43,349 nt of DNA from Cryptoclostridium sp964637365 (GCA_964637365.1 CAZWWH010000017.1:1-43349), one strand, 5' to 3'. Counted from the first letter of the stretch, positions 24,727 to 33,462 are shown. Notes: generated by a model not told the origin, from the letters alone. Numbers and translations: made by a program.

Positions 24727-25914
24727 ATGATTTACGCAGATAATGCGGCAACGACTCGAACGAGTCCTGCCGCTCAAAAAGCAATGATGGAATGTATGAA
24801 CACGTTTTGGGGCAACCCTTCCAGCTTGCATACACCCGGTCAAAAAGCTGCCGAGTTCCTACAGAGAGCTAGGGAAACGATTGCCGCTTGTATCGGCGCT
24901 TTGCCCAGAGAAATTTATTTTACCTCCGGTGGTAGTGAAGCCGATAATCAGGCCCTCCTGAATGCTGCTTTTCAAGGAAAGCGGAAGGGAAAAACTCATT
25001 TGATATCCACAACCATTGAGCATCATGCCATCCTTCACACGCTGGAACGCCTTCGCAAGGATGGATTTGAGGTCACTTTAGTACCGGTTGATGCTTCGGG
25101 TATCGTCAAAGCTGAAGATATCGCTGCGGCTATCAAACCTGAAACAGCTTTAGTTAGCGTCATGTTTGCCAATAATGAAATCGGTACCATTCAGCCTATC
25201 GCTGAAATCGGAGCCCTTTGCAAAGAAAAAGGTGTGATTTTTCATACCGATGCCGTTCAGGCCGTGGGACATCTTCCTATTAACGTCAATGAGCAAAGCA
25301 TTGATATGCTTTCCCTTTCCGCTCATAAATTCCATGGCCCCAGAGGTATTGGCGTGCTTTATGTCCGCAGAAACGTTCCTTTGCTTCCCTTGATCGAAGG
25401 CGGTGCTCAGGAACGGGGAAAACGTGCTGGTACCGAAAACCTGCCAGCCATTGCGGGGATGTCCGTCGCGCTGAAAGACGCCTGCGATCATATGGAGGAA
25501 ACCGCCGCCAAAGTTTCTGCTTTGCGCGACCGGCTGATTGAGGGACTTTCCGAAATTCCCCACAGCGCACTGAATGGAGACCGTGATGCGAGACTTCCCA
25601 GTAATGTCAGCTTCTGCTTTGAAGGCATTGAGGGGGAATCGTTGTTGCTATTGTTGGATGAGAAAGGCGTTGCAGCTTCCTCCGGTTCTGCTTGCACTTC
25701 CGGTTCCCTTGACCCCAGTCATGTGCTCTTGGCTATCGGCCGTCCCCATGAAGTGGCTCATGGTTCTTTGCGTTTGTCATTAAGTGAGGAAAACACCGAA
25801 GAAGAAGTGGATACCATGATCGAAGTAGTAAAAGAAGTTGTCGCCTATCTCAGAGACATGTCCCCGGTTTGGAAAGATTTACAAAAAGGAGTGCGTAATT
25901 ATGTTATACAGTGA
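24727..25914 (+). CDS. iscS: Cysteine desulfurase (NifS/IscS family)
   Basis: This PLP enzyme takes sulfur from cysteine for iron-sulfur cluster assembly. I used the ATG at 24727 (395 residues, start MIYADNAATT), preceded by GAGGA; an upstream ATG adds 14 atypical residues. PLP contacts include IEHHAILHT (98-106), the Schiff-base lysine K201 in SAHKFHGPRG, and the catalytic cysteine C323 in SSGSACTSGSLDPSHVL. The class I-type loop SGSACTSG suits transfer to IscU, which is encoded next with a 14-base overlap. Confidence 0.96.
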   Translation: MIYADNAATTRTSPAAQKAMMECMNTFWGNPSSLHTPGQKAAEFLQRARETIAACIGALPREIYFTSGGSEADNQALLNAAFQGKRKGKTHLISTTIEHHAILHTLERLRKDGFEVTLVPVDASGIVKAEDIAAAIKPETALVSVMFANNEIGTIQPIAEIGALCKEKGVIFHTDAVQAVGHLPINVNEQSIDMLSLSAHKFHGPRGIGVLYVRRNVPLLPLIEGGAQERGKRAGTENLPAIAGMSVALKDACDHMEETAAKVSALRDRLIEGLSEIPHSALNGDRDARLPSNVSFCFEGIEGESLLLLLDEKGVAASSGSACTSGSLDPSHVLLAIGRPHEVAHGSLRLSLSEENTEEEVDTMIEVVKEVVAYLRDMSPVWKDLQKGVRNYVIQ

Positions 25915-26326
25915 AAAAGTCATGGATCATTTCCGTAACCCTCGCAACGTGGGTGAAATTGAAAACGCCGACGGTGTCGGCGAAGTCGGTAATGCCAAGT
26001 GCGGCGATATTATGAAAGTTTACTTGAAAATCGAAAACGGTATTATTAGCGATGTAAAGTTCAATACCTTTGGTTGTGGCAGCGCCATTGCCACCAGTTC
26101 CATGGCAACGGAGCTGATTAAAGGGAAAACTGTGGACGAAGCTTTAGTCCTCACCAATAAAGCCGTGGTGGAGGCTTTGGATGGACTTCCCGCCCATAAA
26201 ATTCACTGTTCCGTATTGGCGGAAGAAGCAGTGAAAGCGGCCATTCGGGACTATTATGATAAAAACGGTATCCCATATGATCCTACGGATTTCCCCACGG
26301 AAGATTGTGCCCATTGCGGCGCATAA
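25901..26326 (+). CDS. iscU: Iron-sulfur cluster scaffold protein
   Basis: IscU is the scaffold on which IscS builds [2Fe-2S] clusters. I used the ATG at 25901 (141 residues), with AAAGGAG upstream; an earlier ATG would read 21 codons of the iscS tail in another frame. The three cluster cysteines C34, C59 and C103 and the conserved D36 (KCGD) are present, in YSEKVMDHFRNPRNVG and FNTFGCGSAIATSSM contexts. The chaperone-binding LPPxK motif is replaced by LPAHK. The C-terminus ends CAHCGA, an extra CxxC (C136, C139) not found in E. coli IscU. Confidence 0.95.
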   Translation: MLYSEKVMDHFRNPRNVGEIENADGVGEVGNAKCGDIMKVYLKIENGIISDVKFNTFGCGSAIATSSMATELIKGKTVDEALVLTNKAVVEALDGLPAHKIHCSVLAEEAVKAAIRDYYDKNGIPYDPTDFPTEDCAHCGA

Positions 26327-26395
26327 AAATGAATGAACGCTATTTTTCCATGATCGCATGACTTCTTAACAGTTTGCGAAGTGGATAAATCCTCC

Positions 26396-26434
26396 AAAAA
26401 AGCGGTATATTCCGAAAAGGATATACCGCTTTTT
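26396..26434. terminator. Bidirectional terminator between iscU and cobO
   Basis: Arms AGCGGTATAT (26401-26410) and ATATACCGCT (26421-26430) are flanked by A-run and T-run, serving the convergent iscSU and cobDO transcripts. Confidence 0.9.
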
Positions 26435-26448
26435 GCCGTCATTATGAT

Positions 26449-26973
26449 TCATTTTTCAATCCCTTTGCGGGCGGGAATTCCTTGGTCAAAGGGGTGCTTG
26501 ATTTTACGAATTTCTGAAACGTAATCCGCCAATTCCACCAATTCTTCGGCGGGATTTCGGCCGGTCATGACCACTTCCAATTCCTCAGGTTTTTGTTTCA
26601 GAAAATCCAGCAGCATTTCTTTGTCTATAAGATCATGGTTGTAAGTGGCTATGATTTCATCCAAGACCAGCATCCGACAGTTGGTTTCTTTTGCCTTGGC
26701 CAGGGATTCCGTCAATAGCTTTGTATAAGTAACTTTGGCCTCGGCTCGCTGCTCCGGGGAAAGGTTCTTATAAAAGCCATAGACTTTTTCCGATGAAATA
26801 ATATGGACTTTGTCGATCTGTTCTAAAATATTCCGCTCACTGGAACGGTTATTTTTAAGAAATTGGGCAAAAACAACTTCGTCCCCATAACCGGCACAGC
26901 GCACAGTGAGTCCCACGGCCGCAGTGGTTTTTCCCTTGCCGTCGCCTGTATAAATATGAATCAGACCGCTCAT
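26449..26973 (-). CDS. cobO: Cob(I)yrinic acid a,c-diamide adenosyltransferase
   Basis: CobO/BtuR adenosylates corrinoids, making the Co-C bond of coenzyme B12, in both synthesis and salvage. I used the ATG at 26973 (174 residues): AAAGGAG lies 8 bases upstream and the start overlaps the cobD stop as ATGA. The P-loop GDGKGKTT (10-17), the ILVLDEI-like MLVLDEIIATYNH, and VMTGRNPAEELVELADYVSE are typical of this family. Confidence 0.95.
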   Translation of the reverse strand: MSGLIHIYTGDGKGKTTAAVGLTVRCAGYGDEVVFAQFLKNNRSSERNILEQIDKVHIISSEKVYGFYKNLSPEQRAEAKVTYTKLLTESLAKAKETNCRMLVLDEIIATYNHDLIDKEMLLDFLKQKPEELEVVMTGRNPAEELVELADYVSEIRKIKHPFDQGIPARKGIEK

Positions 26974-28016
26974 CCCTTCATCTCCTTTAAACATTGGTCC
27001 AAAACTTTGATAAGTATTTCATTGTTGGCGTGGTCTTTGACTGCCACCCGGTAAAAACCTTCGTTAAGTCCTTCGTAATTGCTGCAATCGCGAATGAGTA
27101 TTTGATGCTTTTTGCACTGTTCATGAAGGTCTCTCGGCCCCTTTAAAAAGATGTAATTCGCCATGGAACCGTAGGTGGTGAGCCCTAAATCTGCCAAAGA
27201 CTTTGCGAGAAATTTCCGTTCTTCTTCGATAATGACCTTGGTTTTTGCCACATATTCCGTTTCCTTCAATGCCGCGAGTCCTGCCCATTGAGCAGGCGTG
27301 GAAACACTCCAGGGCTGAGTTACTTCCTTCATGCGGGTAAGCAGTTCTTCATTGGAGGTGAAACCGTAGCCCAGGCGTAAACCCGCCATGGCGTAAAGCT
27401 TGGTAAAGGCTTTTAAAATGAAAAGCTGATCCGTTTCAGAGAGCTTGTCCTTCAGGGTATATACTTCGGGTTCGTCAAGAAAATCGTTGAAGCACTCATC
27501 CAATACAAAGAAAATATCGTTTTCCTCACACTGTCGTAAAACGCGGCATAAAAATTCTTTATTGACCAAAAGGCCTGTGGGGTTATTGGGATTGCAAAAA
27601 AATATAATATCAATATCGCTTGTTAATTGTTGGATATAATCATCCTGGATGCGGAAACCGTTTTCTTCTTTGAGGTAATAGTATACGATTTCGCAGCTAA
27701 TGGCCCGAAGAGCTTGTTCATACTCGTAGAAGGTGGGAGCGATCATCAAGGCTTTTTGGGGTTTTTTAGCCAGTACAAGACTGAAAATTAGATCTGCCGC
27801 ACCATTGCCGCATATGATGTGTTCTTCCGGAATGGCTTCATGTTGGCTCAGGGCTTTTTTTAGTTCCCTGCATTTTACGTCGGGGTATTCCGCGGAGCGT
27901 TTTGCTCCTTGGGTAACAGCATCTACGATACTTTGAGGGATTCCCAAAGGGTTGATGTTCGCCGAGTAATCCAGCATATTTTTGTGGGTGTAAATATCTC
28001 CGCCATGAACGTGCAT
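26970..28016 (-). CDS. cobD: L-threonine-O-3-phosphate decarboxylase
   Basis: CobD is a PLP enzyme that makes (R)-1-aminopropan-2-ol phosphate, the linker joined to cobyric acid by CbiB. I used the ATG at 28016 (348 residues, start MHVHGGDIY), which follows GAGAGG; an ATG at 28043 adds 9 residues. CNPNNPTG (141-148) and the PLP lysine K206 in KAFTKLYAMAGLRLGYG mark the aminotransferase fold. The HGGDIY...DYSANINPLG start separates it from histidinol-phosphate aminotransferase. No threonine kinase gene (pduX or bluE type) is in the window. Confidence 0.92.
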   Translation of the reverse strand: MHVHGGDIYTHKNMLDYSANINPLGIPQSIVDAVTQGAKRSAEYPDVKCRELKKALSQHEAIPEEHIICGNGAADLIFSLVLAKKPQKALMIAPTFYEYEQALRAISCEIVYYYLKEENGFRIQDDYIQQLTSDIDIIFFCNPNNPTGLLVNKEFLCRVLRQCEENDIFFVLDECFNDFLDEPEVYTLKDKLSETDQLFILKAFTKLYAMAGLRLGYGFTSNEELLTRMKEVTQPWSVSTPAQWAGLAALKETEYVAKTKVIIEEERKFLAKSLADLGLTTYGSMANYIFLKGPRDLHEQCKKHQILIRDCSNYEGLNEGFYRVAVKDHANNEILIKVLDQCLKEMKG

Positions 28017-28060
28017 GAATGTACCTCTCTTCTCTTTAATCATATACCTATACCCCTACC

Positions 28061-28089
28061 ATCATACAGAAACATTGATGAAATTGCAA
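28061..28089 (-). promoter_or_regulatory. Promoter of cobD-cobO
   Basis: On the minus strand: TTGCAA (28089-28084), 17-base spacer, TATGAT (28066-28061). The leader to the start codon is about 40 bases, too short for a cobalamin riboswitch. Confidence 0.65.
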
Positions 28090-28150
28090 GGAAAGCCACA
28101 CCAATCAATCTTGAAAATTTTGCGATATAGGATTGTTTTTTTGTTTCTTC

Positions 28151-28179
28151 TTTTCTCATTTCTTCTTTAATGGTATACT
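28151..28179 (+). promoter_or_regulatory. topB promoter with extended -10
   Basis: TATACT (28174-28179) is preceded by TGG, forming an extended -10 box. The -35 region TTTTCT (28151-28156), 17 bases upstream, is a weak match. Confidence 0.5.
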
Positions 28180-28212
28180 AATAAAATCAAATCCACATTT
28201 TGGGAGGTATCT

Positions 28213-30381
28213 ATGTCGAAAACATTGGTACTGGCCGAAAAACCCTCTGTGGCAAGGGAGCTTGCCAGGGTTCTCGGTGCGAAAAAGAATGGCCCCGGCT
28301 GCATCATCGGGGAAAAATATATTGTGACCTGGGCCTTGGGGCATCTCGTTACCTTAGCGGAACCGGAACACTACGGCGACCAATATAAAAAATGGTCTAT
28401 GGATACGTTGCCGATGCTGCCCAAGTCTATGGCTCTAAAAGTGATTCCCGAAACCTCCAAGCAATACCATCATGTGAAATCCTTGCTTCTTTCCAAAGAA
28501 GTGGCATCCGTTATCATCGCCACCGACGCTGGTCGGGAGGGGGAGTTAGTGGCCCGTTGGATCATCGAAAAGGCCCACTGTAAAAAGCCCTTGAAGCGTC
28601 TTTGGATTTCCTCCCAAACGGACCGTGCCATCAAAGAGGGTTTTGCCAAATTAAAAGATGGTAAGGAGTATCTGCCGCTTTATCGCTCTGCCCAAAGCCG
28701 TGCCGAAGCAGACTGGCTGGTGGGGCTCAATGTTACTAGGGCTTTGACCTGTAAGTTCAATGCCCAGCTCTCGGCAGGCCGGGTTCAAACTCCCACCCTT
28801 GCCCTGTTGGTACGACGTGAGAAGGAAATTCGGGACTTTAAACCGCAAGAATACTATACTGTCAAAGCGGATCTGGGAAAATTTTTCGCCACCCGTAAGG
28901 ACGCCAAAGGAAACAGCGCGATTCATGATAAGGGGGAAGCGGAGGCCATCCAAAGAAAAACAAAAAACGGCGTTTTCACTGTGACTGAACGGAAGGCCAC
29001 GAAAAAATCAGTTCCTCCGCCGCTGCTCTATGATTTGACGGAGCTGCAACGGGAAGCCAATAAGCTCTATCACTTTTCCCCCAAAGAGACCCTCAATTAT
29101 ATGCAGCGACTTTACGAAACCCATAAGGTTTTGACCTATCCCCGTACTGATTCCGCATATTTGACGGCGGATATCGTGCCTACGCTGAAGGAGCGCCTCA
29201 AAGTATCGGCGTTAGGGGATTTAGCGGCTCCTATTCGTGAAATTTTGAAAAATAATCGCTCCATTGCGAAAAGCTGCGTCAATGACGCCAAGGTCAGTGA
29301 TCATCACGCCATTATCCCTACGGAGCAACCGCCGAATTTCCTCAATATGTCTGCGGAAGAAAAGAAAATCTATTTTCTGGTACTGAAGCGATTCATTGCC
29401 GCCTTTTATCCCAACTGGGAGTATGAGAATATTCGAGTAACTCTAGATTGTGGTGGGGAGACCTTTACCGCCCAGGGAAAAGCGGTATTGGATAAGGGCT
29501 GGAAGCGTGTTTACGACTGGACCGAAGAGGAAGAAGAAGAAAATCAGAATCTGCCGCCGCTCCATAAAGGCGATACTTTTACCTGCCAAAACACATTGCT
29601 GAAAACGGAATTTACCAAGGCTCCTTCTCGATATACTGAGGCTAGCTTATTGAGTGCCATGGAAAATCCCTCCAAGTTCATTCAAGATAAATCCATGAAA
29701 GAATACATCGGCGGTGGTCTCGGCACTCCCGCCACCCGCGGCGATATCATTGAGAAGCTTTACAATTCCTTCTATATGGAGAAGAAAGACAACGTCATCA
29801 TTCCCACCACCAAGGCTATGCAGCTGATGGAGCTGGTACCCGCTGATTTGCGGGAGCCCTTACTGACGGCCAAATGGGAAAAGGAATTGGAAGCCATCGC
29901 CAAAGGGGAAAATGACGGCAAACAATTCATTGGCGATATCCGTAAATATTCAACCAAGCTGGTAAATATGGTGAAGAACAGCACCTCCCAGTACATTCCT
30001 GACAATGTTACCAGAACGCCCTGTCCCCAATGCGGTAAAATGATGCTGGAGGTTCATGGAAAACGAGGAAAAATGCTGGTATGTCAGGATCGGGAGTGCG
30101 GATACCGCCGCAATGTTTCCTTGAAAACCAATGCCCGCTGCCCAAACTGCCATAAAACCATGGAGCTCTTCGGCGAAGGTGAGAAAAGAACCTATATTTG
30201 CTCCTGTGGCTTTCGGGAAAAGGCAGAAGCATTTCATAAGCGAAAAAAAGAAACTGCCGGCGGTTCCAAGCGGGAGGTGCAGAATTATTTGAAAAATCAG
30301 AACAGGCAAAATAAAAAGGAAGAAGCCGAGGAATTGAGCCCCTTAGCTATGGCCTTACAAAACGCCATGGAAAAACAATGA
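28213..30381 (+). CDS. topB: DNA topoisomerase III
   Basis: Type IA topoisomerase that passes single strands and resolves linked DNA. The 722-residue protein is full length. It has the Toprim start KTLVLAEKPSVARELAR (3-19), the metal-binding DAGREGE (105-111), SAGRVQTPTLALLV (187-200), and the active-site tyrosine Y309 in LTYPRTDS. The C-terminal tail carries two cysteine clusters, CPQCG...CQDRECG and CPNCH...CSCG, typical zinc-ribbon-like DNA-binding tails. Spacing GGGAGGTATCT precedes the ATG. It is followed by the exonuclease-DinG gene but with a probable separate promoter. Confidence 0.96.
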   Translation: MSKTLVLAEKPSVARELARVLGAKKNGPGCIIGEKYIVTWALGHLVTLAEPEHYGDQYKKWSMDTLPMLPKSMALKVIPETSKQYHHVKSLLLSKEVASVIIATDAGREGELVARWIIEKAHCKKPLKRLWISSQTDRAIKEGFAKLKDGKEYLPLYRSAQSRAEADWLVGLNVTRALTCKFNAQLSAGRVQTPTLALLVRREKEIRDFKPQEYYTVKADLGKFFATRKDAKGNSAIHDKGEAEAIQRKTKNGVFTVTERKATKKSVPPPLLYDLTELQREANKLYHFSPKETLNYMQRLYETHKVLTYPRTDSAYLTADIVPTLKERLKVSALGDLAAPIREILKNNRSIAKSCVNDAKVSDHHAIIPTEQPPNFLNMSAEEKKIYFLVLKRFIAAFYPNWEYENIRVTLDCGGETFTAQGKAVLDKGWKRVYDWTEEEEEENQNLPPLHKGDTFTCQNTLLKTEFTKAPSRYTEASLLSAMENPSKFIQDKSMKEYIGGGLGTPATRGDIIEKLYNSFYMEKKDNVIIPTTKAMQLMELVPADLREPLLTAKWEKELEAIAKGENDGKQFIGDIRKYSTKLVNMVKNSTSQYIPDNVTRTPCPQCGKMMLEVHGKRGKMLVCQDRECGYRRNVSLKTNARCPNCHKTMELFGEGEKRTYICSCGFREKAEAFHKRKKETAGGSKREVQNYLKNQNRQNKKEEAEELSPLAMALQNAMEKQ

Positions 30382-30409
30382 CGAAACGCGAAAATATTTA
30401 TTTGTTTCG

Positions 30410-30440
30410 CTCTGTAAATGAAATACGGAGCATTTCTTTC
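30410..30440 (+). terminator. Weak terminator-like hairpin after topB
   Basis: Arms CTCTGTA (30410-30416) and TACGGAG (30424-30430), with one G-T pair, are followed by a T-rich but interrupted tail. A second A/T-rich hairpin lies just upstream (30382-30409). Confidence 0.35.
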
Positions 30441-30461
30441 TACCTGTATTTATGATATAAT
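30433..30461 (+). promoter_or_regulatory. Promoter for the exonuclease-DinG gene
   Basis: Perfect TATAAT (30456-30461) preceded by TGA, an extended -10. The -35 TTTCTT (30433-30438) at 17 bases is weak. Confidence 0.55.
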
Positions 30462-30493
30462 AATTTATTAGATTGCCGAAAGGAGGATGGGAT

Positions 30494-33262
30494 ATGGAAT
30501 GGGTTATCATTGACTTGGAAACTACCGGCGTGGACCATCGCAAAGATTATATTATAGAAATCGGCGCTGTTCTCATCAATGAGAAAGGTCATACCGAGGA
30601 ATTCCAAACCCTGGTGGATCCCGGTATCTCCTTGCCTTCGGTGATTACGGAGCTTACGGGCATTACCGATGAAATGCTGGAGGGGCAGCCTTCGATTGAA
30701 GATGTGATTCCCGATTTCCTTGATTTTATCGGCGACGCTGTACCCATTGCCCACAACGCTTCCTTTGAGGCGGGCTTTCTCCGTCCCTATCTTGGCTTGG
30801 AAAATGAGGAATGGCTCGATACCATTACCCTGGCAAAAATCGCTTTCCCCACCTTGGGAAGCTACTCTCTTGCCAATATCGTCACTTCTTTGGAACTGAC
30901 TAACGAGGCGCCCCACCGCGCCTTAGCCGACGCTCGCGCCACCACGCTGCTGTTTCAGGCCGCGGAAAAGAAGTTCGCCGCCATGGACAAAGGCGTGATC
31001 GCGTCCCTGATCGAAATCCTCGCTCCATCCTATCCTGTGTACGGCGATTATTTTCAACGTTTTGATCCAGACACTTTGGCGCCCCGATTTCTGCCGCCCT
31101 ACAACAAAATTGAAAAGATAGAGGACGTCGTCCCCGGCGATGAGGCCTATGAAATCAATTTGAAAAAGCTGCGAGATTATCTGGAGGGTTCTGAGGGATT
31201 GGGCAGCCTGATTGAGGATTATCAGCCCAGGGAACCTCAGATTCAAATGGCAGAAAAGGTGGGGGAGGCCTTTAACAGCGGTTCCTTCCTTTTGGCCGAA
31301 GCGGGAACCGGCACAGGAAAGACCATTGCCTATTTGCTTCCCGCTGCCATGGTGAGCTTGGAAGGAGGCTTCCGGGTAGTACTCAGCACCCATACGATTC
31401 ACCTTCAGGATCAAATTATTAATAAGGATATTCCCGATATCAATCGTCTCTTTCATCATCAATTAAAGACGTCCTTGGTGAAAGGACGTAATCATTATCT
31501 CTGCTATCGTAAATGGTCCGCCGCCTTTGCGGATCCGGAAAAAGATAACGCCGTGTTTCTTACCCATCTTTTGCCCTGGGTCGTGGAAACCGAGGACGGC
31601 GACGGGGATTTTTTGAACCTTAATTCCCGGGAACGCCGTGAGTGGCAGAAATTTTCTGCCGCAGGAGATACTTGTATGCGTGGGCATTGCCCCTATTATC
31701 GCAGCAAGTGCTTTGTCCACCGGATTCGCCGCAAAGCGGAGCAATCTCATTTGGTGGTGATTAACCATTCCCTTTTGCTGACGGATTCCATGACCGCCGG
31801 TGGTACCCTGCCGTCTTCGGATTACCTGGTCATTGACGAAGCTCACCAGCTGGATAAAGTGGCAGAGGAAAATCTCGGGTATACTTTTAATTATTTCGAC
31901 CACGTGTCTTTGCATAACGAGATTCGTCGTTCCCTGCAAAAGCTGCTAAAAATGGCGGCTTTCCCGGGACTTTTTTCTAAGGAAGAGGAATTGGAGGCCA
32001 TGAAGGAACGCCAGAACTATCTAAAGAATTTGCTGGTGGATTTCGATGACCGTGTGGTAAAAGGCGATGAAATGTTCATTGCCTTAAAACAGTGCTACTA
32101 TCAGTTCCACCAAAGCCGCAATCCCGTTTCCAAAACCTGGCGAATTGACAGCCGCGTGCGGGAAGCCCCTCTTTGGCGGGAAACGGAAACATATCTGGAA
32201 AACTACCACTTAAACTTAACGGAACTGACCAAGGCGCTGAAAAGGCTTTCTATGGAATTTGAGGACGAGCTCAATGATGATGGCAATGAAAAGGAAAAAT
32301 ACCAGCTTTCCTACTTAATGTGCCGTCTGGAGGAAGGCCTTAACGCAGTGTATTATTTCCTCCGTGGGGAGTCGGAAAACATGGTGGCCTGGCTGGAAGA
32401 GGGGAGTGAGCGAATGCTCTATCCCATTTTGCGATTGGCGCCTGTAAAGGTCAATGAAATATTAGCTGAAAATCTTTTTGCCGCCAAGGAAAGTATCGTC
32501 TTTGTTTCCGCTACCTTGAGCGTTAATGGCAAGTTTCAGTATTTCAGGAACAATTGCGGCCTTGACCTCATTGAAAAGCCTTGTAACGACCTGCTGCTTC
32601 CTTCCCCTTTCGATTATGAACGTCGCGCCTTACTGGTGGCGGCCAAGGACGTTCCTCTGGTAGCGTCGGTCAGCGAATACGAATATCTGGACAAAATCGC
32701 CGAGGCTATCATTCGCCTGACTTCGGCCAGTCAAGGTCGCGCTCTGGTACTTTTTACCTCCCATGTGCAGCTGCGAGAGGTCTTCCGCCGTATTGAAGGG
32801 CCCTTGGCCGAGGAAGGGATCGACGTCTTGGCCCATGAAATCAGTGGAGGTCGCAGTGTTTTATTGGATGCGATTCGGGAAAACAGCCGCACTGTGATTC
32901 TTGGGGCCAATAGCTTCTGGGAGGGCATTGACATTGCCGGGGATAATTTGAGCTTGCTCATCATTGTGAAGCTGCCGTTTTGGCCACCGGACATGCCCAC
33001 CATTGCTGCGAAACTGGAAAAAATGGAGGCGGAACGCCGCAATTCCTTTATGGAATTAAGTCTTCCTCAGGCGGTAATCCGTTTCAAACAGGGCTTTGGA
33101 CGTCTTTTGCGGAAAGAGGACGACCGGGGAATTGTCTGCGTTCTGGACCGCCGCATTTACGAAAAGCGGTACGGCTCTCAATTTATCAATTCCCTGCCCA
33201 TTAAAAAGCTTTACCCTCTCACCATAGAGGAAATCGCCGGTGTCATTGAAAAAAAATTGTAG
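30494..33262 (+). CDS. dinG: DEDD exonuclease-DinG family helicase fusion
   Basis: I used the ATG at 30494 (922 residues), preceded by AAAGGAGG. Residues 1 to about 160 form a DnaQ-like 3'-5' exonuclease: D7 and E9 in IIDLETTG, AHNASFE (86-92), and H141/D146 in HRALADA. The XPD/DinG-type helicase follows: Walker A AGTGTGKT (270-277), DEAH (448-451), and C-terminal motif VI QGFGRLLR. Four cysteines, C337, C394, C399 and C406, sit between motifs I and II where XPD-type enzymes bind a [4Fe-4S] cluster. The Staphylococcus fusion homologue is described as an exonuclease lacking this cluster, so this copy may keep helicase activity. DNA repair is the likely role. Confidence 0.93.
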   Translation: MEWVIIDLETTGVDHRKDYIIEIGAVLINEKGHTEEFQTLVDPGISLPSVITELTGITDEMLEGQPSIEDVIPDFLDFIGDAVPIAHNASFEAGFLRPYLGLENEEWLDTITLAKIAFPTLGSYSLANIVTSLELTNEAPHRALADARATTLLFQAAEKKFAAMDKGVIASLIEILAPSYPVYGDYFQRFDPDTLAPRFLPPYNKIEKIEDVVPGDEAYEINLKKLRDYLEGSEGLGSLIEDYQPREPQIQMAEKVGEAFNSGSFLLAEAGTGTGKTIAYLLPAAMVSLEGGFRVVLSTHTIHLQDQIINKDIPDINRLFHHQLKTSLVKGRNHYLCYRKWSAAFADPEKDNAVFLTHLLPWVVETEDGDGDFLNLNSRERREWQKFSAAGDTCMRGHCPYYRSKCFVHRIRRKAEQSHLVVINHSLLLTDSMTAGGTLPSSDYLVIDEAHQLDKVAEENLGYTFNYFDHVSLHNEIRRSLQKLLKMAAFPGLFSKEEELEAMKERQNYLKNLLVDFDDRVVKGDEMFIALKQCYYQFHQSRNPVSKTWRIDSRVREAPLWRETETYLENYHLNLTELTKALKRLSMEFEDELNDDGNEKEKYQLSYLMCRLEEGLNAVYYFLRGESENMVAWLEEGSERMLYPILRLAPVKVNEILAENLFAAKESIVFVSATLSVNGKFQYFRNNCGLDLIEKPCNDLLLPSPFDYERRALLVAAKDVPLVASVSEYEYLDKIAEAIIRLTSASQGRALVLFTSHVQLREVFRRIEGPLAEEGIDVLAHEISGGRSVLLDAIRENSRTVILGANSFWEGIDIAGDNLSLLIIVKLPFWPPDMPTIAAKLEKMEAERRNSFMELSLPQAVIRFKQGFGRLLRKEDDRGIVCVLDRRIYEKRYGSQFINSLPIKKLYPLTIEEIAGVIEKKL

Positions 33263-33335
33263 TATTCTGGAAAAGGGTATCATAGTTTCTCTCCTTTCTC
33301 ATAAAATAAAGTAGGAACAAAAGGGGAGTGATATC

Positions 33336-33410
33336 ATGAAAATTTTCTATTTTCGTCTGCCTGCGAAATTACGGAAACTGTTTTTGCGGGAAACAAAAGA
33401 AAAATCTTAA
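33336..33410 (+). CDS. 24-residue SpoVM-like amphipathic peptide
   Basis: A short frame starts at ATG 33336 with AGGGGAG-like AAAGGGGAG about 7 bases upstream, and ends at TAA 33408-33410. Its first residues, MKIFYFRLPAKL, align without gaps to Bacillus SpoVM (26 residues): positions M1, K2, L8, P9 and L12 are identical, and 3, 4, 6, 7, 15 and 16 are similar in type. SpoVM is a membrane-curvature-sensing amphipathic helix. The paired glycines at SpoVM 13-14 are replaced by Arg-Lys, so function may differ. A terminator follows at 33431, and no terminator separates it from the DinG gene 73 bases upstream. Too short for most gene callers; the call is inference from recalled SpoVM sequence. Confidence 0.55.
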   Translation: MKIFYFRLPAKLRKLFLRETKEKS

Positions 33411-33430
33411 TTCGTGAACCGTAAATTAAG

Positions 33431-33462
33431 GGAGGGGAAACCAATGTTTTCTCCTCCTTTTT
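33431..33462 (+). terminator. Terminator after the SpoVM-like peptide
   Basis: Arms GGAGGGGAAA (33431-33440) and TTTTCTCCTCC (33447-33457), with one G-T pair, followed by a T-run to 33462. The rest of the gap to 33608 holds no gene or clear promoter that I can see. Confidence 0.75.
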
